The notes under the pieces are model-generated. The model searched no databases, was not told the origin of the DNA, and worked only from the letters and a program-made list of their open reading frames with translations. A program made the position numbers and the translations under genes. A stretch of 64,000 bases of DNA from Streptomyces cacaoi. Lineage in GTDB: Bacteria > Actinomycetota > Actinomycetes > Streptomycetales > Streptomycetaceae. Numbering within the stretch: the first letter of the stretch is position 1; every line of letters begins with the position of its first letter. This document shows, one piece after another, positions 1-8,961 of this stretch. The DNA lies in assembly GCF_006539165.1 (NCBI RefSeq), contig NZ_BJMM01000031.1:28726-92725 (forward strand), read 5' to 3'.

Positions 1-289
1 TCGGCCCGGACTCCGCGGCCGGGCCGAGCAGGATCCAGGCGTCGCCGAGCCGCAGTTCGGCGTGGACGATGCCGCCGTCCTCCCCCTCGTAGACATGGCG
101 CTGCTCGAAGCCGAACGCCTTCTCCAGGAAGTCGACGGCGACCCGCGGGTCCCGGTAGGTGAGCGCCGGGTAGGCCCTGTTCACCGGGTTCACCGGGTTC
201 ACCGGGTTGGCCCGGTTCGCCGGGTCAGCCGGGTCAGCCGGGTCAGCCGGGTTCGCGGCGTTGCCGGCACTGCCGGGGTTCTCGACCAC
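1..289 (-). CDS. VOC/glyoxalase-fold protein, N-terminal part only
   Basis: The reverse strand reads from a GTG at 289, preceded by a good ribosome binding site (GGAGGAA, about 294-300), and runs off the window edge, so only about 96 residues are visible. After a low-complexity start made of NPAD and NPVN triplets (about residues 10-35) comes a VOC-type stretch (YPALTYRDPRVAVDFLEKAF, then FGFEQRHVYEG and LGDAWILLGPA), as in PhnB/glyoxalase-like proteins. Substrate cannot be predicted. The triplet-repeat start is encoded by a degenerate 9-bp tandem repeat. The fold call is fairly secure; function is unknown. Confidence 0.7.
   Translation of the reverse strand, partial: MVENPGSAGNAANPADPADPADPANRANPVNPVNPVNRAYPALTYRDPRVAVDFLEKAFGFEQRHVYEGEDGGIVHAELRLGDAWILLGPAAESGP
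178..258. repeat. 9-bp tandem repeat inside the VOC gene
   Basis: Eight or so degenerate copies of a 9-bp unit (gttcaccgg / gtcagccgg on the plus strand) run head to tail. They lie in frame and encode NPV/NPAD-type tripeptides at the start of the VOC-like protein. The same 9-bp periodicity recurs at several other loci of the window. Confidence 0.8.
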
Positions 290-475
290 GGTGTTCCTCC
301 TCGCGCGCGGTGACGTCCTCCGCCGCCGAAGCTACGAGGGGCCGGGGACCGCGTCCCGGACGACCGGGAAGGCGTCCGGGTCGTGTCGGCCGCCTTCCCC
401 GACGGGCGCATCGGACGGGCGCATCGGACGGGCGCCGCGGGCAGCCGGTGGACGGCTCCCCCCGCGCGGGTCGCC

Positions 476-2014
476 TCACGCCGCCGCCTCCCCCGCCGGA
501 GGGCCGTCCGGGGCCGGGGGACGCCGTTCGTGCCAGCGCATCTCCGTCTCCAGCTGGGCGGCGAGCGCGATCAGCAGGGGTTCGCTGGAAGCCGGGCCGA
601 GGAGCTGGGCGCCGACCGGGAGATTGCCCGGCGTCACCCCGGCCGGCACGTTGACGGCGGGCCAGCCCAGCACGTTCCAGGGCCAGGCGTACGGGCAGTG
701 GGCAATCATCCTGCGGTCGGTCTGCCAGCCGCTCAGCTGCGCGAGGGCGCCGACGCGGGGCGGCGGGGTGGCCGTGGTCGGCGCGAGGACGACGTCGTGG
801 TCCCGGAAGACACGGCCCACCAGCCGCCGCAGCGGTGCCTCGGCGGCCCGGGCGGCCCGCAGCACCGGCCCGCCGAGGAGCAGTCCGGTGCGTGCGGCGG
901 TCCGGGTGCGCGGGTCCAGCAGCCGCCGGTCGGGCATCCGCCGGGACCAGGCCCGTACCCCGGCGGTGGCGCGGGGGACGAACGTCAGCCCGATCGGCCC
1001 GTAGTGCGGATCGGCCTCGGTGACGTCGTGCCCGAGGGCGGCGAGCCGCTCGGCGACGTCCCGTACGGCCGCCTCGACCAGCGGATCGAGCACCTTCGGG
1101 GTCGCGGTGAACGCCCACCGGGTGGACAGCGCGATCCGCAGCCGGCCCGGGTCCCGGCCGACGGCGGAGAGCATCCCGACGGGCGGCGGCGCGTGCAGAT
1201 CGCCCGCGTGGTTGCCGGCGGCGGCCTCCAGCAGCAGCGCCGCGTCCCGCACCGTCCGGGCCAGCGGACCGTGCACGGTGATGCCGTTGAACGACTCCGG
1301 GTCCGGCCAGGTGGAGATGCGGCCGCGCTGCGGCTTGATGCCGACGAGGTGCGTCCACGCGGCCGGGATCCGCACCGAGCCCGCCCCGTCCGAACCGAGC
1401 GCGGCCGGCACCAGGCCCGCGGCGACCGCAGCGGCCGCCCCGCCCGACGAACCGCCCGGCGTGTACCCGGTGTTCCACGGGTTGCGGGTGTCGCCGAACG
1501 CGCCGCCCTCGGTGAACGGCCACTGCCCCAGCTCCGGGCTGTTGGTCTTCCCGACGATCACCGCGCCCGCCGCCCGCAGCCTGCGCACGACCTCCGCGTC
1601 CGTCCGCTGCGGCGCGAAGTGCCCGGCGCAGCCGAACGCCGTCGGACAGCCCGCCACGTCCGTGTCGTCCTTGACCGCGACCGGCACCCCCAGCAGCGGG
1701 CGCGACGCGCCCTCCCCGGCGTCGCGGGCCGCGTCGGCGGCGTCCGCCTCGGCGAGCGCCTCCTCGGCCCGCACCCAGCGGAAGGCGTTCAGCGTGCCGC
1801 GGGTGAACTCGATCCTGGCCAGGGCCTGTTCGGTGAGCGCCCGCGAGGTGACGCGGCCCTCGGCCAGGGCCTCGACGGCTTCCGCCGGGCCGGGCAGCGG
1901 CGCCCCGGCGGCCTCGCGCGCCTCCCGCGGGGCGGGCCGTCGCCCCGCGGTGCCCGCGTCGGCCGCGCCGTCCCCGGCACGCGGTTCTTCGGCGGACCCG
2001 GTTCCGGTCGTCAT
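476..2014 (-). CDS. Amidase-signature family amidase (GatA-like fold)
   Basis: This 512-residue protein belongs to the amidase signature family, which hydrolyses amides through a Ser-cisSer-Lys triad. The lysine is K115 (PVAVKDDTDV), the Gly/Ser-rich loop GGSSGG is at about 187-192 and the nucleophilic serine is S213 in GAGSVRIPA. The ATG at 2014 was chosen because similarity begins shortly after it and upstream translation is low-complexity. The first 40 residues are Ala/Gly/Glu-rich and probably disordered. The gene stands alone, divergent from the L,D-transpeptidase. It is not part of a gatCAB operon, so it is more likely a catabolic or detoxifying amidase than a tRNA amidotransferase. The physiological substrate is unknown. 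Confidence 0.9.
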   Translation of the reverse strand: MTTGTGSAEEPRAGDGAADAGTAGRRPAPREAREAAGAPLPGPAEAVEALAEGRVTSRALTEQALARIEFTRGTLNAFRWVRAEEALAEADAADAARDAGEGASRPLLGVPVAVKDDTDVAGCPTAFGCAGHFAPQRTDAEVVRRLRAAGAVIVGKTNSPELGQWPFTEGGAFGDTRNPWNTGYTPGGSSGGAAAAVAAGLVPAALGSDGAGSVRIPAAWTHLVGIKPQRGRISTWPDPESFNGITVHGPLARTVRDAALLLEAAAGNHAGDLHAPPPVGMLSAVGRDPGRLRIALSTRWAFTATPKVLDPLVEAAVRDVAERLAALGHDVTEADPHYGPIGLTFVPRATAGVRAWSRRMPDRRLLDPRTRTAARTGLLLGGPVLRAARAAEAPLRRLVGRVFRDHDVVLAPTTATPPPRVGALAQLSGWQTDRRMIAHCPYAWPWNVLGWPAVNVPAGVTPGNLPVGAQLLGPASSEPLLIALAAQLETEMRWHERRPPAPDGPPAGEAAA

Positions 2015-2347
2015 GGGCACCTCGCACCGTCGTCTCCGCGCGCCGGAGCGCGCCCTCCTGGTCGCCGTGCCCCGCCGAAACCTGGCGTTCCGGCGTACCG
2101 CCACACCGTGACCCGGCCGGCGGGGCATCCGGTGCGCCCACTGTCCCCGATCCCCGCGCTCTTCGAAACCCGTCGGTAACCCCGTGCTGAACAGGCCGCC
2201 CGCCACCGGCCCCCGCCCACGGCGGCGCGGCGCGGAGGCGACGGTGCCCGCCGGGACAGGAGTGCGGGGCCTGGCACAGGTTCGCGCGGGCGGAGCAGTG
2301 GGAAGTGATGGACGGGTACATCCGTCGGACGCTCCGGGGGGATCGGG
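2015..2347. other. Divergent intergenic region, amidase / L,D-transpeptidase
   Basis: These 333 bp must hold both divergent promoters. A purine-rich run just before the L,D-transpeptidase start (ggggggatcggg, to 2347) is its likely ribosome binding site. I see no convincing -35/-10 pair or operator. Confidence 0.4.
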
Positions 2348-3445
2348 ATGCGCAGGGTGACACAGCAGGGGGAGCCCACGGCCCCGCACACACCGCCCGC
2401 ACATGACGCGCGGCACGGCCGGCAGGTCCAACAGGCCCAACACGTCCAACAGGACCAGCAGGACCAACAGGACCAACAAGAGCAGCACGCACCGCACTCG
2501 GGGCACCTCGGGCACGCCCCGCGCGCGGGCACGGGCGGGCCCGTACCCGCGCCGCGGCACCCGGGCGGAAGACGCCGCGCGGCCGTGACGGCGGGCGGTG
2601 CCGCGCTGTTGGCGGTCGCCACCGTCGCGGGCTGCCAGGTGCAGCCGGGCGTCGACGGGAAGCCCGTACGGATCTCCCAGGCACCGCAGCAGGTGCAGGA
2701 CCGCCCCTCGGCGCCGGCGCCGTCCCCCTCGACGTCGACACCGTCGAGCCGGCCGACGCACTCCGCGCCCCCCAAGCCCACCTGGACGCCGCGGCCCACC
2801 CGCCCCGCGCCGCAGCCGGTCCGGATGTCGCAGGGCTCCAAGGGCTCCCACGTCCGCGAACTCCAGGCGCGGCTGCGCCAGTTGGGACACTTCGGGCAGA
2901 ACCCCACCGGCTTCTACGGGACGGTGACGGCCGGCTCGGTGCGCGCCTTCCAGAAGCAGCAGGGCATGCCGCAGACCGGCACCGTCACCGACCGGTTCCT
3001 GACGGCACTGCACGCCCGCACCCACGAGCCGAGCCGCAACGAGCTGTACCCGCCCACCACGCGCCCGCCGTCGAAGCCGGACCCGCGCTGCACCACCGGC
3101 CGGGCGCTGTGCATCAGCAAGAAGAGCCGGACGCTGACGTGGATGGTGAACGGGAAGGTCCGCTCGGCCATGGATGTGCGGTTCGGCTCGGCCTACACGC
3201 CCACCCGCGAGGGCGCGTTCAAGGTCGACTTCAAGAGCCGCCACCACCACTCGACGCTGTACGACACCCCCATGCCGTACGCGATGTTCTTCAGCGGGGG
3301 CCAAGCCGTGCACTACTCGTCGGACTTCGCGGCCCGCGGCTACACCGGCGCCTCGCACGGCTGCGTCAACGTCCGCGACAAGAAGAAGATCGCCGCCCTG
3401 TTCGCCGAGGTACGCCCCGGGGACAAGGTCATCGTCTACAAGTGA
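2348..3445 (+). CDS. Lipoprotein L,D-transpeptidase with peptidoglycan-binding domain
   Basis: The 365-residue product has a long cytoplasmic head (1-75) that is Gln-rich, then a hydrophobic segment ending in a lipobox with C96 (ATVAGC), a Pro/Ser/Thr linker, a PG_binding_1 domain (about 165-225, starting GSKGSHVRELQARLRQLG) and a YkuD catalytic domain to the C terminus. The catalytic motif is intact: the HYSSDF histidine region and SHGC with H337 and C339. It should form 3-3 peptidoglycan cross-links, or attach proteins, outside the membrane. The unusual feature is the 75-residue N-terminal head encoded partly by 9-bp repeats. If translation began internally the export signal would still be complete. 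Confidence 0.92.
   Translation: MRRVTQQGEPTAPHTPPAHDARHGRQVQQAQHVQQDQQDQQDQQEQHAPHSGHLGHAPRAGTGGPVPAPRHPGGRRRAAVTAGGAALLAVATVAGCQVQPGVDGKPVRISQAPQQVQDRPSAPAPSPSTSTPSSRPTHSAPPKPTWTPRPTRPAPQPVRMSQGSKGSHVRELQARLRQLGHFGQNPTGFYGTVTAGSVRAFQKQQGMPQTGTVTDRFLTALHARTHEPSRNELYPPTTRPPSKPDPRCTTGRALCISKKSRTLTWMVNGKVRSAMDVRFGSAYTPTREGAFKVDFKSRHHHSTLYDTPMPYAMFFSGGQAVHYSSDFAARGYTGASHGCVNVRDKKKIAALFAEVRPGDKVIVYK
2422..2490. repeat. 9-bp tandem repeat encoding the Gln-rich head
   Basis: Degenerate copies of a 9-bp unit (close to caggaccaa) run in frame through the start of the L,D-transpeptidase gene and encode QQD/QQA tripeptides. Copies differ by one or two bases. Confidence 0.8.
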
Positions 3446-3520
3446 CTCGTCCCGTCCCCCGGCCGTCGCGCCCGCACGGGCCGAGACTCCGACGACGGCG
3501 GACGCGGAGTTCGGGCGGGC

Positions 3521-3752
3521 CCGAAAACCCACGCCGGGCAGGAGAGTTCAGGAGCGCGGGAAGGACCGGGGGCTGCAACGCCCCGGGGCAACCTCCGGAC
3601 CCCGGCCGAAAACCCACGCCGGGCAGGCAGATTCAGGGGCGCGGGCGGGACCGGGGACTGCAACCCCCCGGGGGACAACCCCCGGACCCCCGGCCGAAAA
3701 CCCACGCCACACAGGAAAATTCAGGGGCGCGGGCGGGACCGGGGGAACGTGT
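3521..3752. repeat. Three-copy intergenic repeat of 85-88 bp
   Basis: Between the convergent L,D-transpeptidase and anti-sigma genes, a unit beginning cgaaaacccacgcc occurs three times, starting near 3522, 3607 and 3695. Each copy contains a ttcagg(g/a)gcgcggg block and a gggaccgggg block. The first two copies continue into a C-rich/G-rich potential hairpin and the third is shorter. The ttcaggggcgcggg core resembles an intergenic repeat I know to be common in Streptomyces genomes. The rest of 3446-3899 shows nothing else I can name. Confidence 0.75.
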
Positions 3753-3899
3753 CCCGCCCGCGCCGATCGCGCGAACCCTGAGGTACGGGGGGAACCTCGG
3801 GCTTATCCGCGCCGCCGATGACCAGTCGGCTCACTTGTTACTGCGCCGTGCACTGTGGATGTGTCACACCCCGCGCCCCACACTTTCCGGTGACGCTGG

Positions 3900-5348
3900 T
3901 CACAACGTGTTTGAGCCGCCCGCGCCCGTCATGCCGTCGCCGTCCGGGTCGGCCGGTGCGGACGGCAGGCCGCCGGAGCCGCCCTCGCCCGGGCCGCCGT
4001 CCTCGCCGGGGTCGCCGGAGTCGCCGCCGCTGTCGCCGTGGCCGGGCTCGCCCGGGCCGCCGCCGGACTCGCCGCCGGGCCCGGGGACATGGCCGCCGCC
4101 GGAGCCGCCTCCGCTACCCGCGTAGCCGTGCGACGCGCAGAACTTGCGCACCACGGAGGCGCCACCGGCCGCACGCTCCAGCTTCTTGCGGTCGTCGCCG
4201 TCGATCCGGCCCTCGACATAGGCGCGGCACAGTGCCTCCGCTATGGCCTTCTTGGACGTGTCGTCGCCGTGCGATCCGCCGGGCTTGCCGGCGGAGCCGT
4301 GCGAGGGGTGGTCGGGCTTGCCCGTCTCATGGCCCGAGCCGCCGCCCTTGCCCTTCTTGTCGTCCCCGCCGCCACCGGAGTTGGCGAGGTCCTTCTTCGC
4401 GTCCTCGGAGTCGTCGCGGTCGCGGTCGTCGTCGGCGGAGGGGCGGTCGCGCCGGCCGGCCGCGCCCGCCGCGTCCTGGTCCCCCGCTCCGCTGCCGGTG
4501 GTGGGGCCGGCGCTGCCGGCGGGGCCGTCGGCACCGGGGCTGGCGTACGGGGAGACATCGACCGCGGGCTTGCCCGAGCTGCCGAACGGTGTGGGCAGCA
4601 CGCCCGTTCCGGCGGCCACCGCCACACCGCCGAGCGCACAGCCCGCGACGGCCATCGCGAAACCGGCGCGCACGGATCTGCCACCGAGGACGGTGCGCGC
4701 GCCCTGCCGGCCGCGGCGCCCTCTCCCCCCGTTCCGGGTCCGCGTGCGGCCGGGGCGCTGCCGCGGATCGGGGCCGCCGCCCGCGCCGAGCGCCTCCGGC
4801 GACGCCGCGGGAGCGGAGGCGGAGGCGGGAGCCACTGCGGTGGCGGATGCCGAAGCCGGGGCGGGAGCGGTTGCGGAATCCGAAGCGGAATCACCGGGGG
4901 CGGGCACGGCAGCCGGTGCGCCCCCGTCCGCGGCCGCGGTGCGCGCGGCCCGAAAGGCGTCCACGGCGGCGGCCTCGCCCGGGAGTTCGCCGGGGATCTC
5001 CCCGGGCCGTCCGCCGGACCGTGCCGCGCGGAGCCCGCCGGGTGCCGTGCCGTGCCCGGTGCCGTGCCGCGCGCCGTGTTCCCACGCGAGACGGTGGAGC
5101 GCGGCGGCGAGCCGCTCGGCCGCCGCACGGTCCCGGGCAGCGGCCGATGCCGCCGATTCGCGCCCCTGTACAGGGCTTTCGCCCGGATCCACGGGATTTC
5201 GCTCGGGATGTACGTCCGGAGCGTCCTGCTGCGTTCCGTGTTGTCCGCCGGGATGCGACACCGCGGCGTCCAGGCCATCGACCGGCAGTCCGCGCAGCAG
5301 ACGCTCCGCGGTCTCCTCGTCCAGCCAGTTGTACCGGTCGTCCGCCAT
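3900..5348 (-). CDS. Candidate membrane anti-sigma factor
   Basis: The 482-residue product starts at ATG 5348, overlapping the sigma gene stop as TGATG, with a ribosome binding site GAGGGA about six bases upstream. It begins with a short conserved patch (DDRYNWLDEETAERLLRGL), then an Ala/Pro/Ser-rich cytoplasmic stretch and one transmembrane helix at about 240 (FAMAVAGCALGGVAVAAG). The extracytoplasmic region is Asp/Gly/Lys-rich with a small two-Cys module (ALCRAYVEGRIDGDD to VVRKFCASHG) and a Gly-rich tail. Position, coupling and single-helix topology suggest it restrains the adjacent ECF sigma factor. No zinc-binding anti-sigma motif is visible, so this is inference from context. Confidence 0.7.
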   Translation of the reverse strand: MADDRYNWLDEETAERLLRGLPVDGLDAAVSHPGGQHGTQQDAPDVHPERNPVDPGESPVQGRESAASAAARDRAAAERLAAALHRLAWEHGARHGTGHGTAPGGLRAARSGGRPGEIPGELPGEAAAVDAFRAARTAAADGGAPAAVPAPGDSASDSATAPAPASASATAVAPASASAPAASPEALGAGGGPDPRQRPGRTRTRNGGRGRRGRQGARTVLGGRSVRAGFAMAVAGCALGGVAVAAGTGVLPTPFGSSGKPAVDVSPYASPGADGPAGSAGPTTGSGAGDQDAAGAAGRRDRPSADDDRDRDDSEDAKKDLANSGGGGDDKKGKGGGSGHETGKPDHPSHGSAGKPGGSHGDDTSKKAIAEALCRAYVEGRIDGDDRKKLERAAGGASVVRKFCASHGYAGSGGGSGGGHVPGPGGESGGGPGEPGHGDSGGDSGDPGEDGGPGEGGSGGLPSAPADPDGDGMTGAGGSNTL

Positions 5349-6313
5349 CACGTTTCCCTCAGCGTTCGCGTGCCGTGATGCGTCACACCGCGCGCCATGC
5401 CTCTGGTCCTGCCTTCTCGCGCCGTCCCGCCGGGCCGGGGGCGCTCCGCGCCCGCGGTGGAACCCTGACCGGAATCCTGTGTCGGGCCGGGCGGGTTCCC
5501 GGCCGTTCCGGAGCCGCCCGTCCCACCGGGCGCCTCCACCGCGTCCGCGGCGCCGGAGCCACCGCGCGGACCGTTGCTCCCCCGCGGGCCGGTGCTTCCC
5601 CGCGGACCATTGCTTCCCCGCGGGCCGGTGCCCGGCCGCCCGCCGGTGCCCGCGGGGCCGCCCGCGCCGGGATCGCACGGCAGCCCGGAGCTGTGCGCGC
5701 CGTCCGTCGCGGGCGGCTCCAGCATCTCGGCGAGCTTGCGCAGTCCGCGATGTGCGGCGGTACGGACGGCGCCGGAGCGCTTGCCGAGCACCTCGGCCGC
5801 GCTCTTGGCGTCCAGCCCGACGACGACCCGCAGCACGACGGCCTCGGCCTGGTCGCGGGGCAGCCGGGAGATCAGCGCCATGGTGCGCCCGGTGCCGAGC
5901 GCCTCCAGCGCCTCGTCGGCCGTGTCGGCGCCGGCGGGCATGCCCGCCAGTTCGCTCTCGTCGCCGCCGACGGCCGGCCGGCGGCCGCGCATCCGCAGAT
6001 GGTCGAGCGCCCGGTTGCGGGCGATACGGGCGGCCCAGCCGCGGAACCGGTCGGCGTCGCCCTCGAACCGGGAGAGGTCACGGGCGATCTGGAGCCACGC
6101 CTCCGAGGCGACGTCCTCGGCGTCCGGGTCGGGCACGAGCGTACGCACATAGCCGAGCAGGCGCGGATGGACGGAGCGGTAGACGGTACGGAAGGCGGAC
6201 TCGTCCCCCTCCTGCGCCGCGCGTACCGCAGCGGTCAGTTCCGCCTCGTCCCCCTGCACGCCCGTGTCTCGCCCCACTCCGCGAATCCGCGGCGGCCCGG
6301 TGGCACCGGGCAC
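5348..6313 (-). CDS. ECF-family RNA polymerase sigma factor
   Basis: Region 2 is recognisable at about 25-105 (DESAFRTVYRSVHPRLLGYV, PDAEDVASEAWLQIARD, WAARIARNRALDHLR) and region 4 at about 140-200 (LISRLPRDQAEAVVLRVV, SAAEVLGKRSGAVRTAAHRG). This is the two-domain ECF layout. About 120 residues of Pro/Gly/Thr-rich sequence follow, including GPRGSNGPRGST repeats, which is longer than usual for the family. The annotated start is a GTG at 6313 without a clear ribosome binding site, and a GTG about 19 codons further in is an alternative. The downstream anti-sigma candidate is translationally coupled. The signal it answers is unknown. Confidence 0.9.
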   Translation of the reverse strand: MPGATGPPRIRGVGRDTGVQGDEAELTAAVRAAQEGDESAFRTVYRSVHPRLLGYVRTLVPDPDAEDVASEAWLQIARDLSRFEGDADRFRGWAARIARNRALDHLRMRGRRPAVGGDESELAGMPAGADTADEALEALGTGRTMALISRLPRDQAEAVVLRVVVGLDAKSAAEVLGKRSGAVRTAAHRGLRKLAEMLEPPATDGAHSSGLPCDPGAGGPAGTGGRPGTGPRGSNGPRGSTGPRGSNGPRGGSGAADAVEAPGGTGGSGTAGNPPGPTQDSGQGSTAGAERPRPGGTAREGRTRGMARGVTHHGTRTLRET

Positions 6314-6789
6314 GCCCCGGGGGTGCGCCCTGTGCCGTGTGCCGCACCCCCGCGCTGGTCTTGCTGTGCTGCCTGTCGGTGCCGTACTGGCGTACGGCCG
6401 TGCCGTCGTCCTGCTGGTGCTCGCCGCACCGCGCCGCCGATCGTCCCTGGTCGCGCCGCCCGGTACCGCCGGTGCGCACCGCTCGGAGCGGACCCCGGGC
6501 CGATGCGAAGCAGCAGCACGCTAAGGCCAAGTGTGCTCACTCGTCCATGTCGGACGCAGCACCGGGGTGGGGGCGTGAGCGGTGGGTGAGGAGGCGGTCG
6601 CCAGGGGTCAGCACCGGTCCGCCGTCGACCGTTCCCGGCCCGGTGTGCACAACGCCCGTTCCCTCCGCGGGAGATGGGCCGGGAAACCCGCGGGACACGG
6701 GCCGGACATGCGGCGTAACAGTTTTCGCGGGCGCAACGCTGAGGGGAGTACGGGACGAAGAGCCGCTGGCGCGACGGCCCGTGACCGAC

Positions 6790-6833
6790 GACGACCGGGG
6801 TCTCTCCTGTGGGGGGTGGCGACCCCGGTCGTC
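6790..6833. terminator. Long hairpin, possible terminator
   Basis: A perfect 13-bp inverted repeat (gacgaccggggtc at 6790-6802 with gaccccggtcgtc at 6821-6833) encloses an 18-base loop. It lies about 390 bp downstream of the leftward hexosaminidase gene. There is no T-run. It could be a terminator or a regulatory hairpin. Confidence 0.5.
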
Positions 6834-7120
6834 CTCGCTTTCCCCGCCGGAACCCGGCCGCTTCCCGGCCGGCACCCGGCCGCTTCCCCGTCGGACCCCG
6901 GCCGGGAGCACGCCCGGGCCAGAAGCACACCCCGGCGGGAGCCCCTCGCACGGCAGCCGACGCCTCCGTACGGCGGAGAACGGGCGCCGGATCCGGTCCG
7001 GCGCGAGGCCGGGCAGGGCGCCGGACCGGAGCAGGAGCAGCAGCGGGGACGGGAGTTGCGGCCGTCCGCGGCGCTCCCGGCGCGGGCCCGGGCCCGGAAG
7101 CGCCCGCGGCGTTCCGCCGG

Positions 7121-7184
7121 GCCCGGCGCGGCAGGCCGGGCCCGGCGCGGCAGGCCGGGCCCGGCGCGGCAGGCCGGGCCCGGC
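7121..7184. repeat. 19-bp perfect tandem repeat, three copies plus a partial fourth
   Basis: The unit gcccggcgcggcaggccgg occurs identically at 7121-7139, 7140-7158 and 7159-7177, followed by the start of a fourth. It sits about 40 bp downstream of the hexosaminidase stop codon. The copies are identical, so the array is recent or actively maintained. Confidence 0.9.
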
Positions 7185-7221
7185 GGACGAGGGGAGAAGA
7201 AGGACCGCGGACGGAGGGGCG

Positions 7222-8961
7222 TCAGCCGCCCGACTGTGTCGGCTCTGCCTTCTGCGAGGTGCCGACGCCGTCCACCAGCTTGCGGAACGCGGGCCACGAC
7301 GGCTTCGGCCGGCCCGGGTACCACAGCTTCTGTGCGGTGGCCGCCAGCGGCAGCCGGATGCCGTCGGCCACCTGCTCGGGCGTCTGCGCGTTCGCGATGT
7401 CGCCCCAGACGGCGAACCGGCCGCCCAGGATCCGGTCGGGCCCGGCATCCTTGGCCGGCACGGGCTTCTTGCCGCGCACCACGGCCGGCGTCCACTCCTT
7501 GTAGATCCGCTCGCCGGTCGGGTACTCGAACTGGTTGGGCTGGCCGAGCACGTAGTACAGGTACTCGTCGTTCATGTTGAGCATCTTCCAGCCCTCCTTC
7601 AGATACTCCTGCGGCTCGCGCTCGCCGTACTCGGTGCCCGTCCAGTAGGCGACCTCACGGTGCCGGGACGGCTTCACGACGCCCTTGCGGTGCATGCCGT
7701 CGTTCCACACCTGCGGCATCTTGCCGTGCTTGCGCAGGGTGGCGGCACGGTCGTTGAGCCAGTCGGTCGCCAGGTCCTGGATACCGGCGTCCTTGCCGTA
7801 CTTGTCGCGGGCCTTCTTGGCCAGGCCGGGGTAGGTGGCCTCCGGGTCGTCGGCCATCAGCGCCTGGTACTCGTCGCCGCCGGCGTGTGCGTACCTGCCG
7901 GGGAAGAGGTCGGCGTACTCGCCGAGCAGATCGTCGACGATCTTCGCGGCCTTCGGGTCGGAGATGTCGACGGCGCCCTGCGCGGGCTTGCCCGAAGCGC
8001 TGGTCAGCTGGAGATCGGGGTGCGCCTTGATGACGGCGCCGAGGTGCCCGGGCGAGTCGATCTCCGGGACGACGGTGATGTGCCGGGACTCGGCCAGCTC
8101 GATGATGCGACGCACCTGCTTCTTCGTCAGATGCGGGTCGGAGACGACCTCCGGATGGGTGCTGGACTCGATACGGAACGCCTGGTCGTCGGAGAGGTGC
8201 AGCTGGAGCTGGTTGAGCTTGAGGTCGCCCATCTCGCGGATGCGCGCCTCGATCCACTCGGCCGGGTAGTGCTTGCGCGCGATGTCCAGCATGAAACCGC
8301 GCTGCGGCCGGTCCGGCTCGTCGCGGACGGTGCCGTCGGCGAACCGGCCCTGGTCGCGGTAGGTCTGCAACAGGGTGCGGGTGCCGTAGAAGACGCCGGC
8401 GTCGCCGCCGCCGGTGATGGTGATCCGGCCCTTCCGGCTGGTCAGCTCGTAGCTCTCCTTGCCCCCCTTGCCGTTCTTGCCGTCCCCGTTCCCCGAGTTC
8501 CCCGCGTCGCGCTTCAGCTCGATGTCCCAGGCGTGCGCGGGCCCCTTGGCCACCGGGACCTTCAGTTCCTCGGCGAGCAGCTCGGCCTCGTCCCGCAGTG
8601 CGCGGTCGTCGGTGACGACCCGGGTGTACTTGGTGCGCTGCCAGCCGGGGCCGCGTTCCGCCTTCCAGTGCCGGACGGCGGGCACGGCGGACGGCGCCGG
8701 GCCCGTGCGGTCGGGCCCCTTCGGTCCGGGCACCTTGCTCGCCTCGGGCGTCTTCGAGGCGTTCCCGCCCGCACCGCCGTCGTCGTCGCCGGAGCCGCAG
8801 CCGGCGGTGGCCAGCAGGGCGAGCGCGGTGAGGGCGACGGCGAGGCGGGCCGCGGGGCGGTGGGCCGCGCGGCCGGACGCGGAGGGCGTGCCCGGGTGCC
8901 GGCCCCGGGAACGGAAGGGGAGAACGGGCAGTGGTGACCTGTTTTTTCGGGTTCGTCCCAT
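7222..8961 (-). CDS. Secreted GH20 beta-N-acetylhexosaminidase lipoprotein
   Basis: The 579-residue protein has a signal peptide with lipobox Cys55 (LLATAGC), an Asp/Gly/Asn-rich spacer, a GH20b-like N-terminal domain (about 90-215) and the GH20 catalytic barrel from about 220. The diagnostic catalytic motif HAGGDEY carries D363 and E364. It should remove terminal GlcNAc or GalNAc from chitin oligomers or glycans at the cell surface by substrate-assisted catalysis. The start ATG lies at 8961. The gene is monocistronic in this layout. The sialidase about 5 kb away could act on the same glycans, though the two are not in one operon. Confidence 0.93.
   Translation of the reverse strand: MGRTRKNRSPLPVLPFRSRGRHPGTPSASGRAAHRPAARLAVALTALALLATAGCGSGDDDGGAGGNASKTPEASKVPGPKGPDRTGPAPSAVPAVRHWKAERGPGWQRTKYTRVVTDDRALRDEAELLAEELKVPVAKGPAHAWDIELKRDAGNSGNGDGKNGKGGKESYELTSRKGRITITGGGDAGVFYGTRTLLQTYRDQGRFADGTVRDEPDRPQRGFMLDIARKHYPAEWIEARIREMGDLKLNQLQLHLSDDQAFRIESSTHPEVVSDPHLTKKQVRRIIELAESRHITVVPEIDSPGHLGAVIKAHPDLQLTSASGKPAQGAVDISDPKAAKIVDDLLGEYADLFPGRYAHAGGDEYQALMADDPEATYPGLAKKARDKYGKDAGIQDLATDWLNDRAATLRKHGKMPQVWNDGMHRKGVVKPSRHREVAYWTGTEYGEREPQEYLKEGWKMLNMNDEYLYYVLGQPNQFEYPTGERIYKEWTPAVVRGKKPVPAKDAGPDRILGGRFAVWGDIANAQTPEQVADGIRLPLAATAQKLWYPGRPKPSWPAFRKLVDGVGTSQKAEPTQSGG

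Larger units (their letters stand above)
6314..7221. other. 908-bp stretch without a recognised gene
   Basis: No open frame here gives a recognisable or compositionally convincing protein on either strand. Translations are Arg/Pro/Gly-rich shadows. The stretch contains the long hairpin at 6790-6833 and the 19-bp direct repeats at 7121-7184. It should also contain the promoter of the sigma factor operon. Confidence 0.5.

Noticed and set aside
243..2741. Very long open frames opposite the amidase, sdh, sialidase and other genes
   Set aside because: These are GC-rich shadows of real genes. Their Arg/Pro/Gly-rich translations lack domain similarity, and the opposite or overlapping frames have clear family motifs.
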